DNA of 64,000 bases, taken from contig NZ_JAMXQV010000007.1 in NCBI RefSeq assembly GCF_024703995.1, forward strand, positions 310,001-374,000, read 5' to 3'. Origin of the DNA: Amycolatopsis iheyensis. Its GTDB lineage: Bacteria; Actinomycetota; Actinomycetes; Mycobacteriales; Pseudonocardiaceae. Position numbers and translations under genes: made by a program. Shown piece by piece: positions 36,958 to 46,580 of this stretch; the stretch's first letter is position 1; each line of letters opens with the position of its first letter. Under the pieces are notes generated by a model. It did no database searches. It saw only the letters and a program-made list of their open reading frames with translations, and had not been told where the DNA came from.

Positions 36958-37473
36958 GTGGAACCCGAGGAGCTGTGGGCGGCCCTGCCCGGCGAGCTGC
37001 ACGACGAGATCGACGCGTGGCTCGTCGAAGGTCACTTCGTGCGCGCGATCATGGCGCTGCGCGAGAAGTCCGGAATCACGCCGACGCCGGGCATCAACGA
37101 CGGCAAGGGACTGGTCGGGTACCGCACCTCGGTCCTCCACGAACGCGGGCTGCTGAAGCCACCGCCGGAGCAGACCGTGGACGGGATGCTCGCCGACCTC
37201 GCCGAGCGGGGCCTGGACGCCGTCGCCGTCGAGATCACCTGGGACGGCGATTCCCGAGGCTGGCACACGGAACTGTGCGTCGTCGTGGCGCAGCCGCGGT
37301 TCCACCTGGTCGCCCTGGGCCGCTTCTTCCCGCACGTGGCCCGGACCGAGCCGGTGCGCGACGAAGCGATGCGGAAGGGCCGGGCCCTCGCCGAGCGGCT
37401 CGGCGTCCCGTTCCACTTCCCGCTGCCGGACGCCCCCGACACCGACCAGCCGCACTGGTGGGAGCACGGCTAG
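36958..37473 (+). CDS. conserved hypothetical protein
   Basis: A 171-residue soluble protein: VEPEELWAALPGELHDEIDAWLVEGHFVRAIMALREKSG, then GINDGKGLVGYRTSVLHERGLL, EQTVDGMLADLAERG, HTELCVVVAQPRFHLVALG and a C-terminal HFPLPDAPDTDQPHWWEHG. No known family is recognised; the first part is helical, the second a beta-rich core. It starts at GTG 36958, 19 bp after thiD, and its stop overlaps that of the large convergent receptor gene in a CTAG. It may be the last gene of the thiC-thiD unit. Confidence 0.7.
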   Translation: MEPEELWAALPGELHDEIDAWLVEGHFVRAIMALREKSGITPTPGINDGKGLVGYRTSVLHERGLLKPPPEQTVDGMLADLAERGLDAVAVEITWDGDSRGWHTELCVVVAQPRFHLVALGRFFPHVARTEPVRDEAMRKGRALAERLGVPFHFPLPDAPDTDQPHWWEHG

Positions 37474-40274
37474 GAGTCCGGCGGGCACCAGGTGTCGGAA
37501 ACCGGGCCGTCGGCGGCCCCGCAGAAGCCGTGCACGGACTTGTCGACTTCGCCGCCCGCCACGCCCATCACCGCGACCGGCTTGTTCTGCGGCACGTTGC
37601 GGCCGATGTCACCGCCGTAGTCGATGGTGCCGGTGACGCCTTCGAGGAACTTGTTGACCTGCTTGGCTCCCGGGCGGGACGTGTGGATGGCGGTGATCTC
37701 GCGCCAGATCGCGCCGGGCGTCACCGGGATCTCGGCCGCGGTCTCCCGCAGGTAGGCGGCCGCGACGATCATCACCTGCGCCGCGTCGTAGGCCAGGGCG
37801 GCGTGCCCGTCGTACGACCGGCCCTCCGGAGTCTGCTCGAACGGGAACAGCGTCTGGTCCAACGTCGTGTAGAAGTCCAGCGCCGCGCCCTTCGGCTCGG
37901 TCACCGGCGAGGTGGCGAACGACAGGTAGTAGTAGGGCAGCGCGCGGTTGCGCTGGCGTTCGCCCTGGTCGGCGACGAACCGGGTGACGTCGTCGTCGCC
38001 GATCACCGTGGCCCGGCTGCCGCACTGCGCGGCGCTGCTGAGGAACTGGCCGAAGTCCGGCACGCCCCGGCCGGCGAAGAACGCGATCCCCTCGTACGAG
38101 CACGTGTCGCGGCCCGCCGCACCCGCGTTGCCCAGCAGCGTCTCGCCGTAGCGCGGGTGCGAAGCCGGGCCGCCGAGGCCGCCGTCCGGGGTGAACGCCC
38201 GCGCTTCGACCTGGAAACCCTGGTCCTGGAACGACTTCACGACGTCGTCGCGCAGGTTGGTGCTGTAGACGTCGGCGTCGTCGTCGGAGTAGTAGACGCG
38301 CACCACCCGCGGGCCCGGCAGCTGGGTGGCGAAGCCCGCGGCTACCGCGGCTTCCCGCCGGTTCTGCGGCGTCACCTGGAAGTACATCGGGTTCAGGTCG
38401 GCGAGCGGGTCCGCCGACAGCGTCGAAGCGACCATCGGCAGCCCGGCGTTGGTCAGCGCGGCGATGGTCTGCTGGGTCGGCGTGCTGCTCATGTCCAGCC
38501 CGACCACCCCGACGATGCTGCTGTCCTGCTCGGCCTGCTGCCGCAGCTGGTTCGCCACCCGCACGCCCTCACGCATGTTGCGCCCCGCGTTGGCGATGAG
38601 CAGCCGGACGATCGGGTCGGCCGAACCCGGCGCGTTCAGCTGCCGCAGCTGGGCGACCGCGAACCCCTCCAGGGACTCGCGCTCGCTGGTCAGCCCCTCG
38701 GCGAGGTTGTTGGACGACGTCAGCGCCTCCAGCACGACCAGCGTGATGTACGGCCGTTCCGGGTGGTCCCGGTGCAGCTGCTCCGCTCGGTGGTTCTGGT
38801 CCAGCACGACCGCTTCGACCTGCCGGATCGTCGCGTCCGACGGCTGGAAGACGTCCTGGGCGCCGTCCGTGGTGCCCACGCACTCGGTGCCCGTCCAGGT
38901 CAGCCACGGGTTGTCGGAGCCGCACCGCGCGGCGTAGACGTCGTGGCTCCGGTAGGCGACGAACGCGGCCACCAGCGCCACGACCACGACCGGGACGCCG
39001 ATCCGCGTCCACCGGCTCGCCCACCACGGCGGCCGGACCTGCCCGCGGAACCGGTAGTCGCCGCCGAGGGTGTCCAGCATCTGCTGCACGCGCGGCTCGT
39101 CGGCGGCGGACGGCGGGCGGACGCCGATCGGCAGGTACCAGGCGGTCGGCCGGCGCTCCCGCCGGTCGCGCTCGAGCTGGTTCTGCCAGGCCACGTACGC
39201 GGCCCGCGCCTGCTCGGCCTGGAACTGCGGGCGGCGCGACGTCGGCTCGGCGTCCGGCGGCGGCGCGGGGCTCGCGCTGACCACCAGCAGCGGGTCGAAC
39301 CGCCCGACCTGGTTGCGGACGGAGTTGACCAGCTCCAGCAGCCGGTAGCCGCCGTTGCCGACGCTCACCTCGTCGAGCAGCAGCACCGGGTAGGTCATCC
39401 GGCGCCGCCGCCACACCCGCCACGGCCGCAGCCGGTAGGCGCGACGCAGGTCTTCGAGGAAGGCGTTGAGCAGCAGGCGGCAGACGTACTCAGGCGCCTC
39501 CTCCTGCCACTGCCCCTCGGTGAGCCGCCGGGCGAACCGGACGAAACTGCCGGACATCTCCGGGGCCAGGTGGGGCTGCCGCAGGAACCAGCGGTACCGG
39601 CCGGACAGCACCGGCACCCGCCCGGTGACCGCGACCCGGAAGGTCAGCAGGGTCAGCCCGCGCACGAGCAGGGAGAAGACCTTCCAGATGCCCTGGTTCT
39701 CGGGCAGCTGCTTGACGGCGTCCTCGGCCGAGGAGCTGAACCGCTCGGCGAGGCTGATCCGCCGGATGGCGCGGCGCAGCACGCCGTCGGGGTCGTCGCG
39801 GCCGTCGTAGTCCTGCAGCATCAGCCAGTAGACGAGGTCGAACAGCGGGAACGGCACCCGGCTGGTGCGCGCCGTCGCGCTGTCGCCGAGTTCTTTCCGC
39901 GCCTCGCGCAGGATGTCCCGGACGACGGTGACGGAGTCGGCGGTCGCCGGTCCGGCTTCGTCGCGGCCTTCGTGCTCGGTGAGCCCGGGGCGGGCGTGCC
40001 GGATGCTGCCCTGCGGTTTCGCGGTCCGCAGCCGGTCCGCGACCGCCGCCAGGACGTCCGCGCTTTCCGGCGGCCGGACCAGGCAGACCATCGGCAGGCC
40101 ACGCCGTTCCGAGCGTTCGTCCTGGTAATCGGTCCACTCGCACTGTTCGTCTAGCTTGCGCGGCCGGTCGCCGAGCCGTGGCCGCAAGCACAATGCGCCG
40201 AGCAGTTTCACCAGCACGTCGGCGCCGAGAAAGCCGAGCGGTCCCGTTCTCCCCATCGGAACAGAATCCCACAT
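37470..40274 (-). CDS. membrane protein: NTPase-like cytoplasmic part fused to an external type I periplasmic-binding domain
   Basis: A 934-residue protein of unusual build. Residues ~1-420 are cytoplasmic and helical with arginine-rich stretches. Around 297-310, TYPVLLLDEVSVGNGG looks like a Walker B strand and DPLLVVSASP like a sensor strand, but no Walker A is seen. One membrane helix follows (GVPVVVVALVAAFVAY, ~427-442). Residues ~470-920 are external and match Leu/Ile/Val-type receptors: RPYITLVVLEALTSSNNLAEG, VVGVVGLDMSS, AALTNAGLPMVASTLSADPL, RVVRVYYSDDDADVY and AALAYDAAQVMIVAAAYL. It lacks a lipobox and transporter partners, so a signalling receptor is more likely than an ABC component. 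The start could also be ATG 40256. Confidence 0.75.
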   Translation of the reverse strand: MWDSVPMGRTGPLGFLGADVLVKLLGALCLRPRLGDRPRKLDEQCEWTDYQDERSERRGLPMVCLVRPPESADVLAAVADRLRTAKPQGSIRHARPGLTEHEGRDEAGPATADSVTVVRDILREARKELGDSATARTSRVPFPLFDLVYWLMLQDYDGRDDPDGVLRRAIRRISLAERFSSSAEDAVKQLPENQGIWKVFSLLVRGLTLLTFRVAVTGRVPVLSGRYRWFLRQPHLAPEMSGSFVRFARRLTEGQWQEEAPEYVCRLLLNAFLEDLRRAYRLRPWRVWRRRRMTYPVLLLDEVSVGNGGYRLLELVNSVRNQVGRFDPLLVVSASPAPPPDAEPTSRRPQFQAEQARAAYVAWQNQLERDRRERRPTAWYLPIGVRPPSAADEPRVQQMLDTLGGDYRFRGQVRPPWWASRWTRIGVPVVVVALVAAFVAYRSHDVYAARCGSDNPWLTWTGTECVGTTDGAQDVFQPSDATIRQVEAVVLDQNHRAEQLHRDHPERPYITLVVLEALTSSNNLAEGLTSERESLEGFAVAQLRQLNAPGSADPIVRLLIANAGRNMREGVRVANQLRQQAEQDSSIVGVVGLDMSSTPTQQTIAALTNAGLPMVASTLSADPLADLNPMYFQVTPQNRREAAVAAGFATQLPGPRVVRVYYSDDDADVYSTNLRDDVVKSFQDQGFQVEARAFTPDGGLGGPASHPRYGETLLGNAGAAGRDTCSYEGIAFFAGRGVPDFGQFLSSAAQCGSRATVIGDDDVTRFVADQGERQRNRALPYYYLSFATSPVTEPKGAALDFYTTLDQTLFPFEQTPEGRSYDGHAALAYDAAQVMIVAAAYLRETAAEIPVTPGAIWREITAIHTSRPGAKQVNKFLEGVTGTIDYGGDIGRNVPQNKPVAVMGVAGGEVDKSVHGFCGAADGPVSDTWCPPDS

Positions 40275-40328
40275 TTCCGGTGGAACCGGTTCCGCAAATT
40301 TACCCGCATTTTCCCCGAATCGGGCGGG

Positions 40329-40724
40329 CTAACGGACCGGCTGCAGCTCCCGGCCGTCGTAGTCCTCGCGCGCGGTCCGGATGCGGTCGAAGTTCGCCTG
40401 GGACCACGCGCTGAGCGCGACCAGGTGCGCGCCGACCTCCGCACCCATGTCCGTCAGCGCGTACTCCACCGTCGGCGGGGTCGTCGGGTACACCGTGCGC
40501 GTCAGGAAGCCGTCGCGCTCCAGCTGGCGCAGGTTCTGCGTCAGCATCTTCTGGCTGATGCCGTCGACCGCGCGGCGCAGCTCGCCGAAGCGGTGCGGGC
40601 CGCGGGCCAGCGCGCCCAGCATCAACGCCGTCCACTTGTTGGCCAGCAGGTCCAGCACATCGCGGCAGGGACAGCTCCGGAGGTAGACGTCCCAGGGTCC
40701 GTCCTGGTCACAGGTGGTTTCCAT
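40329..40724 (-). CDS. HxlR-family transcriptional regulator
   Basis: A 131-residue winged-helix protein: CPCRDVLDLLANKWTALMLGALARGPHRFGELRRAVDGISQKMLTQNLRQLERDGFLTRTVYPTTPPTVEYALTDMG, the HxlR signature. The Cys-Pro-Cys just before the helix-turn-helix, plus another Cys near residue 5, resembles redox- or aldehyde-sensing members. It is divergent from an NADPH oxidoreductase gene with a palindrome between them, so it probably controls that gene and itself. Confidence 0.9.
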   Translation of the reverse strand: METTCDQDGPWDVYLRSCPCRDVLDLLANKWTALMLGALARGPHRFGELRRAVDGISQKMLTQNLRQLERDGFLTRTVYPTTPPTVEYALTDMGAEVGAHLVALSAWSQANFDRIRTAREDYDGRELQPVR

Positions 40725-40737
40725 CAGGTACCTACTT

Positions 40738-40749
40738 CACTTCGAAGTG
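40738..40749. promoter_or_regulatory. CACTTCGAAGTG palindrome, probable HxlR operator
   Basis: A perfect 12-bp palindrome 14 bases upstream of the HxlR start and about 67 bases before the divergent oxidoreductase. An AGGTACCT palindrome adjoins on the HxlR side. TATAGG at 40781-40786 is a likely -10 box for the oxidoreductase. Confidence 0.6.
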
Positions 40750-40815
40750 CCTTCTAGCGAAAAGTGACGAACGATCCGAGTATAGGGACCGACCCCGATA
40801 CGAAGGAGTGGAGCA

Positions 40816-41739
40816 ATGCGCATCGTGACCCAGGAGACGCTCGGCGGGCCGGAGGTGCTCCGCGTCACCGAGGCATCGCGCCCGGAACCCGGGCCGACGG
40901 AGGTCCTGGTGCGGGTGCACGCCGCCGGCGTCAACCCCGTCGACTGGAAGGTGCGGGCCGGCGGCGGGTTCCTCGGCGAGCCGCCGTTCACCGTCGGCTG
41001 GGACGTCGCCGGCGTCGTCGAGCAGGTGGGCTTCGGCGCCACCGGCGTCCGGGAGGGCGACGAAGTCCTCGGCATGCCGTGGTTCCCGCGCCCGGGCAAC
41101 GCCTACGCGGAGTACGTCACCGCGCCCTCGCGGCACTTCGTCCGCAAGCCGGCCGGGCTCTCGTTCGCCGAAGCCGCCGCACTCCCCCTGGCCGGACTGA
41201 CGGCGTGGCAAGGACTTGTCGACGTCGCCGATGTCCACGAAGGACAGCGCGTCTTCGTCGACGCGGCCGCGGGCGGCGTCGGCCACCTGGCCGTCCAGAT
41301 CGCCAAGGCACGCGGTGCGCACGTGATCGGCACGGCGAGCGCGGGCAAGCACGATTTCCTGCGCGAACTCGGCGTCGACGAGCCGATCGACTACCACGAC
41401 ACCGAGGCGCGAACGTCCGATGTGGACGTCTACTTCGGACTGGTCGGCGAGGAGAGCGACCTGCGCTGGTTGCCCGCGATCAAGGAAGGCGGGCTGCTGA
41501 TCGGTGTCCCCAGCGGGGTCGCCGACCGGGTCGAAAAGGCCGCCGAGGCGAGGAAAGTACGCACCGAGCGGATCCTCGTCGAGCCGGACCGCGGCGGGCT
41601 GACCGGCCTCGTCGAGCTGATCGAGGCCGGTCAGCTGAAGGTCCGCGTCGAGCAGACCTTCCCGCTGGCGGACGCCGCCAAGGCGCACGAGCTGGGTGAG
41701 TCCGGGCGCGTGTCCGGAAAGCTCGTGCTGATCCCCTAA
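40816..41739 (+). CDS. NADPH-dependent oxidoreductase (quinone reductase-like MDR)
   Basis: A 307-residue zinc-free medium-chain dehydrogenase. GROES-like N-terminal half (PGPTEVLVRVHAAGVNPVDWKVRAG, FTVGWDVAGVVEQVG), then a Rossmann half with AAAGGVGHLAVQIAKARGAHVIGTAS. Such enzymes reduce quinones or enals with NADPH. AAGGAGTGGAGC precedes the ATG. The pairing with an HxlR regulator suggests induction by electrophiles, which is inference. Its TAA stop overlaps the convergent gene's stop. Confidence 0.9.
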   Translation: MRIVTQETLGGPEVLRVTEASRPEPGPTEVLVRVHAAGVNPVDWKVRAGGGFLGEPPFTVGWDVAGVVEQVGFGATGVREGDEVLGMPWFPRPGNAYAEYVTAPSRHFVRKPAGLSFAEAAALPLAGLTAWQGLVDVADVHEGQRVFVDAAAGGVGHLAVQIAKARGAHVIGTASAGKHDFLRELGVDEPIDYHDTEARTSDVDVYFGLVGEESDLRWLPAIKEGGLLIGVPSGVADRVEKAAEARKVRTERILVEPDRGGLTGLVELIEAGQLKVRVEQTFPLADAAKAHELGESGRVSGKLVLIP

Positions 41740-42746
41740 CCGCGGGCGAGCACCTGCGGCAGCACCGTGGTGAGCCCGGTCCAGTCCGAGGTGACCACCG
41801 ACGCGTGCTGCTTCGCCAGGTCGGCGACGCGCTGGTTGGCCTGCTCGACCGTCGGGTTGTGGGCGTCGATGGCCGGCGCGACGTTCTGGCCGTCGGTCAT
41901 CACCACGTAGTAGTGGTTGGCGTCGTACCACCACGGCCCGGTCTGCGTGACCCACGCGTTCGCGTCGCCGTCGAACACGACGAACCACGGCTTGAGGTCG
42001 GCGGTGTACTTGTCCCGCGGGTCACCGCCGGCCGCGCCGTGCACGGTCGGGAAGATGTTCGCGTCGCCGAGCTTGCCGGCGTTCTTGAGCCCGACCAGGT
42101 ACCGCGCGTACTCGACGTCGGTCTTGAGCGTGTCGGTCGGGTTCTGCTCCTCCACCGTGCCCGGGATGATCTCGGTGATCACCCGGCCCCGCAACGCGTC
42201 GACCGACGGCCAGTTGTCGGCCTTCGAAGCCTCGTCGAGTGTGCTGTAGCCGCCGAGCAGCTCGCTCGGGCGGAACGCGACGCCGCCCAGGTGCGCGCGG
42301 AACGTCGCGTCCAGCTCGTCCGGGCCCATGCCGGTGTTGTCCGAGAAACCGGTCTTCATCTCCAGCTTGAGGGTGATCGGCGTGTGGCCCGGGTGCGCGG
42401 CCAGCCAGATCCGGATGTCGTCGAGGCAGTACTCGAGGTTCTTGTTCTTCCCACCGGTGTAGAGCTGCGCCGCCGACGTCGCCGCGACGCAGTTGTTGTT
42501 GTTCCCCAACGGGTTCGAGTGGCTGACCTTCCACTCGTGGGTGAAGAAGTCCGGCCAGACGTCCAGCTCGATCAGCGACGACCCGGCGTCGAGCGCCTGG
42601 GCCAGGTAGCCGTAGGCCGCCGGGTCGTACGTGTTGTGCACGCCGACGGTCGTGACGTGGGAAAGCTTGGGACTGTCGGCGTTGGCGGCGGTCGCTCCGG
42701 AGAGCGTGAGCGCGGCCGTGAGGAGTGCCACCGAGAAGAGCTTCAT
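41736..42746 (-). CDS. secreted PI-PLC-like phosphodiesterase
   Basis: A 336-residue exported protein. The signal peptide is MKLFSVALLTAALTLSGATAANA. The mature part has the calcium-dependent PI-PLC-like pattern: VTTVGVHNTYDPAAYGYLAQALDAGSSLIELDVWPD, with His and Glu/Asp in place, then HSNPLGNNNNC, ITLKLEMKTGF and VVTSDW at the end. It probably cuts phosphodiester bonds of inositol or other phospholipids outside the cell. ATG 42746 is chosen: AAGGAGCC precedes it and gives a clean signal peptide. Confidence 0.85.
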   Translation of the reverse strand: MKLFSVALLTAALTLSGATAANADSPKLSHVTTVGVHNTYDPAAYGYLAQALDAGSSLIELDVWPDFFTHEWKVSHSNPLGNNNNCVAATSAAQLYTGGKNKNLEYCLDDIRIWLAAHPGHTPITLKLEMKTGFSDNTGMGPDELDATFRAHLGGVAFRPSELLGGYSTLDEASKADNWPSVDALRGRVITEIIPGTVEEQNPTDTLKTDVEYARYLVGLKNAGKLGDANIFPTVHGAAGGDPRDKYTADLKPWFVVFDGDANAWVTQTGPWWYDANHYYVVMTDGQNVAPAIDAHNPTVEQANQRVADLAKQHASVVTSDWTGLTTVLPQVLARG

Positions 42747-42820
42747 CCAGGCTCCTTCGAACGTGAGTAACATTCACAATGTCTCATCGTGGTTGACTGT
42801 TGATGAAGCAAAAGAGGCTA

Positions 42821-42836
42821 ATTGGCCTAGACCAGA
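42821..42836. promoter_or_regulatory. DasR-like (dre) site before the second thiD
   Basis: The core TGGCCTAGACCA differs from the DasR operator core TGGTCTAGACCA at one of 12 bases. It lies 15 bases before the ATG at 42852, just downstream of a possible promoter (TTGACT 42793-42798, GCTAAT 42817-42822). A comparable site is at 52952-52967 near dasR. Confidence 0.55.
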
Positions 42837-42851
42837 AGTCGGGAAACCACC

Positions 42852-43679
42852 ATGACGACGAGCCTTCCGACCGCGTTGACCATCGCCGGGTCGGACTCCG
42901 GCGGCGCCGCGGGACTCCAGGCCGACCTGCGTACGTTCCTGACCTGCGGTGTGCACGGGCTCGTCGCGGTCACGGCCGTCACCGTGCAGAACACCCTCGG
43001 CGTGCACGACCGCGCCGACCTGCCGCCGCACATCGTGGCCGGGCAGATCGAGGCCGTCGCGGCGGACATGGGCGTCGGCGCGGCGAAGACGGGCATGCTC
43101 GCGTCGGCCGAGATCATCCACGCCGTCGCCGCCGCGTGCGACCGCGCGGAAATCGGGCGCGACGCGAAGATCCCGTTCGTCGTCGATCCGGTCGCCGCGT
43201 CGATGCACGGCCACCCGCTGTTCGACGACGCCGGCCTGGTGGCCCTGCGCGACGAGCTGCTCCCGCGCGCGACGGTCCTGACGCCGAACCTCGACGAGGT
43301 CCGCCTGCTCACCGGCATGACGGTGAAGGACCGCGAGGGCATGCACACCGCGGCCGTGGTGCTCCAGCGAATGGGCCCTCGCTACGTGCTCGTGAAGAGC
43401 GGCCACCTGCAGGCCGACCCGGAGTGCGTCGACCTGCTGTTCGACGGCTCGACGTTCGTGGAGCTGCCGGGCAAGCGGTACGCGACCCCGCACACGCACG
43501 GCGCGGGCGACACGATGGCGTCGGCGCTGACCGCGGGGCTCGCGAAGGGCATGTCGGTCGTCGAGGCCGCGCGCTACGGCAAGTGGTTCGTGTCGCACGC
43601 GGTCGAGCACGCGTACCCGATGGGCGCGAAGGTCGGCCCGGTCTCGGCCTTCTGGCGGCTGGCACCCGAAGAGCGCTGA
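42852..43679 (+). CDS. thiD: ThiD-family kinase, copy 2
   Basis: A 275-residue paralogue of the thiD at 36141, with the same frame of motifs: [66 protein letters not shown] and [11 protein letters not shown]. It has an extra insert ([11 protein letters not shown]) before the VVDP strand. It has no TPP riboswitch; instead a DasR-like box lies in front. It may phosphorylate HMP, pyridoxal or another small alcohol; the sequence cannot separate these. Confidence 0.87.
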   Translation: MTTSLPTALTIAGSDSGGAAGLQADLRTFLTCGVHGLVAVTAVTVQNTLGVHDRADLPPHIVAGQIEAVAADMGVGAAKTGMLASAEIIHAVAAACDRAEIGRDAKIPFVVDPVAASMHGHPLFDDAGLVALRDELLPRATVLTPNLDEVRLLTGMTVKDREGMHTAAVVLQRMGPRYVLVKSGHLQADPECVDLLFDGSTFVELPGKRYATPHTHGAGDTMASALTAGLAKGMSVVEAARYGKWFVSHAVEHAYPMGAKVGPVSAFWRLAPEER

Positions 43680-43738
43680 GCGACCGCCCGGTTACCATCC
43701 CTGCGTTTACTTTTCCTTGAACTCAGCAGGGGGCGGCC

Positions 43739-44542
43739 TTGACCGGACGCGAGCGCGTGGCGAAGGTCCTCGAAGACCGCCGCTTCCAGAACTTCATCAT
43801 CGCGGTGATCGTGTTCAACGCGACCACGCTCGGCATGGAGACGTCGACGTCGCTGATGAACGGCTTCGGCGGGCTGCTGCACGCCCTGGACCACATCGCG
43901 CTGGGCATCTTCGTCACCGAGCTGCTGGCGAAGTTCTACGCCTACCGGGGCGGGTTCTTCCGCGACAACTGGAACGTCTTCGACCTGCTGGTGGTCGGCA
44001 TCGCGGTGATCCCGGCCACCGGGCCGTTCGCCGTGCTGCGGTCGTTGCGGGTGCTGCGCGTCCTGCGGCTGATCTCGGTGGTGCCGTCGATGCGCAAGGT
44101 GGTTTCCGGGCTGCTGGCGGCGATCCCCGGCATGGCGTCGATCGCCGCGCTGCTGGCGCTGATCATCTTCGTGGCCGGCGTGATGGCGACGAAGCTGTTC
44201 GGCGCCATCGACCCGGGCGACTTCGGCGACCTCGGGACGTCGCTGTTCACGCTGTTCCAGGTGATGACCGGCGAAGCGTGGCCGGACATCGCGAAGACGA
44301 TCATGGAACAGGCGCCGATGGCCTGGATCTTCTTCGTCGTCTACATCCTGGTGTCGAGCTTCGCGGTGCTGAACCTGTTCATCGCGGTGGTGGTCAGCGG
44401 TATGGAGGACGAGCTGCGCCAGGACATCCGCGAGGAGGAGGCCAAGCAGGCCGAAGCCCAGGCCGCGGCGAACCAGGAGATCCTCGAGGAGCTGCGTGCG
44501 CTGCGGGCGGAGATCGCCTCGCTCAGGCAGAATGCCGCCTAG
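43739..44542 (+). CDS. voltage-gated-type ion channel, one-domain
   Basis: A 267-residue ion_trans protein with six membrane helices. S4 is RSLRVLRVLRLI (Arg101, 104, 107, 110). The pore is LFTLFQVMTGEAWPDI, with filter TGEAW at 177-181 in place of the TLESW of NaChBac-type sodium channels. S6 is WIFFVVYILVSSFAVLNLFIAVVVSGM, followed by a coiled coil (222-264; EEEAKQAEAQAAANQEILEELRALRAEIASLR) that fits tetramer assembly. Ion selectivity is not certain. AGGGGG precedes the TTG start. Confidence 0.9.
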   Translation: MTGRERVAKVLEDRRFQNFIIAVIVFNATTLGMETSTSLMNGFGGLLHALDHIALGIFVTELLAKFYAYRGGFFRDNWNVFDLLVVGIAVIPATGPFAVLRSLRVLRVLRLISVVPSMRKVVSGLLAAIPGMASIAALLALIIFVAGVMATKLFGAIDPGDFGDLGTSLFTLFQVMTGEAWPDIAKTIMEQAPMAWIFFVVYILVSSFAVLNLFIAVVVSGMEDELRQDIREEEAKQAEAQAAANQEILEELRALRAEIASLRQNAA

Positions 44543-44551
44543 GGGGGCGGA

Positions 44552-45097
44552 ATGCGGATCAGACTGCTGTTTCTCGGGCTCGTGGCCGTGGCCCTGGCCG
44601 GTTGCGGGCAGGATTCGGCCTCGACCGGAACGGTTTCGGCCGACGCGGTGATCCGGTCGGTCACCGCGTTCGCGGGCGAAGGCGCCGACGTTTCCCACGT
44701 CAACGCGCTGTGGAAGCAGGCCGAATCCGGCGATGTCAGCCTCTTGAACCTGATCATCGCCTGCAAACCCGGCACCCGCGACTGCCTTCTGGTGGCGCCG
44801 GACGGAGCCGGCTACCCGAGCTTCGCGGAGTTCGTCGACGACACGAAGCTGCTCAAGCCCGGCGACACGGTCTCCGTCCTGGCCGGCCTGCCGGACAAGC
44901 CGGACAACTCACGGACCGAGGAACTCACCAAGAGCGACCCGGACATCGCGTGGTGGACCGTCTTGGGTGTGGTCGCCGCCGGGCTGGTGGTGGCCGGCCT
45001 GCTCGTCTTCGTCCCGCTGTGGCTGGTCAGGCGGATCCGCGGGCGGCGCGACGCCGACCGCCTGCTGAGCGACTGGGACCTGCCACCCGAGGACTAA
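44552..45097 (+). CDS. lipoprotein with a C-terminal membrane helix
   Basis: A 181-residue protein. The N terminus MRIRLLFLGLVAVALAGC has a lipobox (LAGC). The middle (SADAVIRSVTAFAGEGADVSHVN, ACKPGTRDCLLVAPDGAGYPSF) is external with a Cys pair, and a second helix (WTVLGVVAAGLVVAGLLVFVPLWL) ends in RRIRGRRDADRLLSDWDLPPED. I do not know the family. It follows the channel gene after 9 bases and may be co-transcribed with it. Confidence 0.7.
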   Translation: MRIRLLFLGLVAVALAGCGQDSASTGTVSADAVIRSVTAFAGEGADVSHVNALWKQAESGDVSLLNLIIACKPGTRDCLLVAPDGAGYPSFAEFVDDTKLLKPGDTVSVLAGLPDKPDNSRTEELTKSDPDIAWWTVLGVVAAGLVVAGLLVFVPLWLVRRIRGRRDADRLLSDWDLPPED

Positions 45098-45522
45098 CCC
45101 TCGTCGGCGATCAGCGCCTCCAGCGCCGGGATCGCCGCCGTCAGCGCCTCGCGGTGCTCCGGCGAGAGCCGGTCCAGGCGCCGGTTCAGCTCCTGGACGC
45201 GCGTCGACCGGACGCCGGACACCAGCCGCTCGCCCTCTTCCGTCGCCGTCGCCAGCCAGGCGCGGCGGTCGACCGGGTCGGATTCGCGGCTCACGTAGCC
45301 CGCCTCGACCAGGGAAGCGATGATCCGCGACATCGTCGCCGCGGCCACGCCCTCCTTGGCCGCGAGGTCGCCCAGCCGCAGCTGCCCCGCGTGCACCAGC
45401 GTCGCCAGCGCCGAGATCGCGCCGTGGCCCGGGCCCGGCACGCCGGCCTGCCGCAATGACCGGGACAGTCTGCCGACAGCGAGGTACAGCCTGCCGGAGG
45501 TGTCCTGAACCGATGTGGTCAC
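45094..45522 (-). CDS. MarR-family transcriptional regulator
   Basis: A 142-residue regulator: RLYLAVGRLSRSLRQAG, ISALATLVHAGQLRLGDLAAKEGVAAATMSRIIASLVEAGYVSRESDPVDRRAWLATATEEG, the MarR winged helix. AAGGAGCC precedes the GTG at 45522. Its target is unclear: it converges with the lipoprotein gene (stops overlapping in CTAA) and lies downstream of thiG on the same strand, with about 100 bp between. Confidence 0.88.
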   Translation of the reverse strand: MTTSVQDTSGRLYLAVGRLSRSLRQAGVPGPGHGAISALATLVHAGQLRLGDLAAKEGVAAATMSRIIASLVEAGYVSRESDPVDRRAWLATATEEGERLVSGVRSTRVQELNRRLDRLSPEHREALTAAIPALEALIADEG

Positions 45523-45619
45523 GGCTGGCTCCTTCTGCCCTGCCCCGCCGCGGGTGCGCCGGAAAGTGCCGTCCACCTTACGGGTTCGAGGTGCACACTC
45601 GGCGTTAAGGCACCCTGGT

Positions 45620-46579
<960 letters not shown>

Positions 46580-46580
<1 letters not shown>

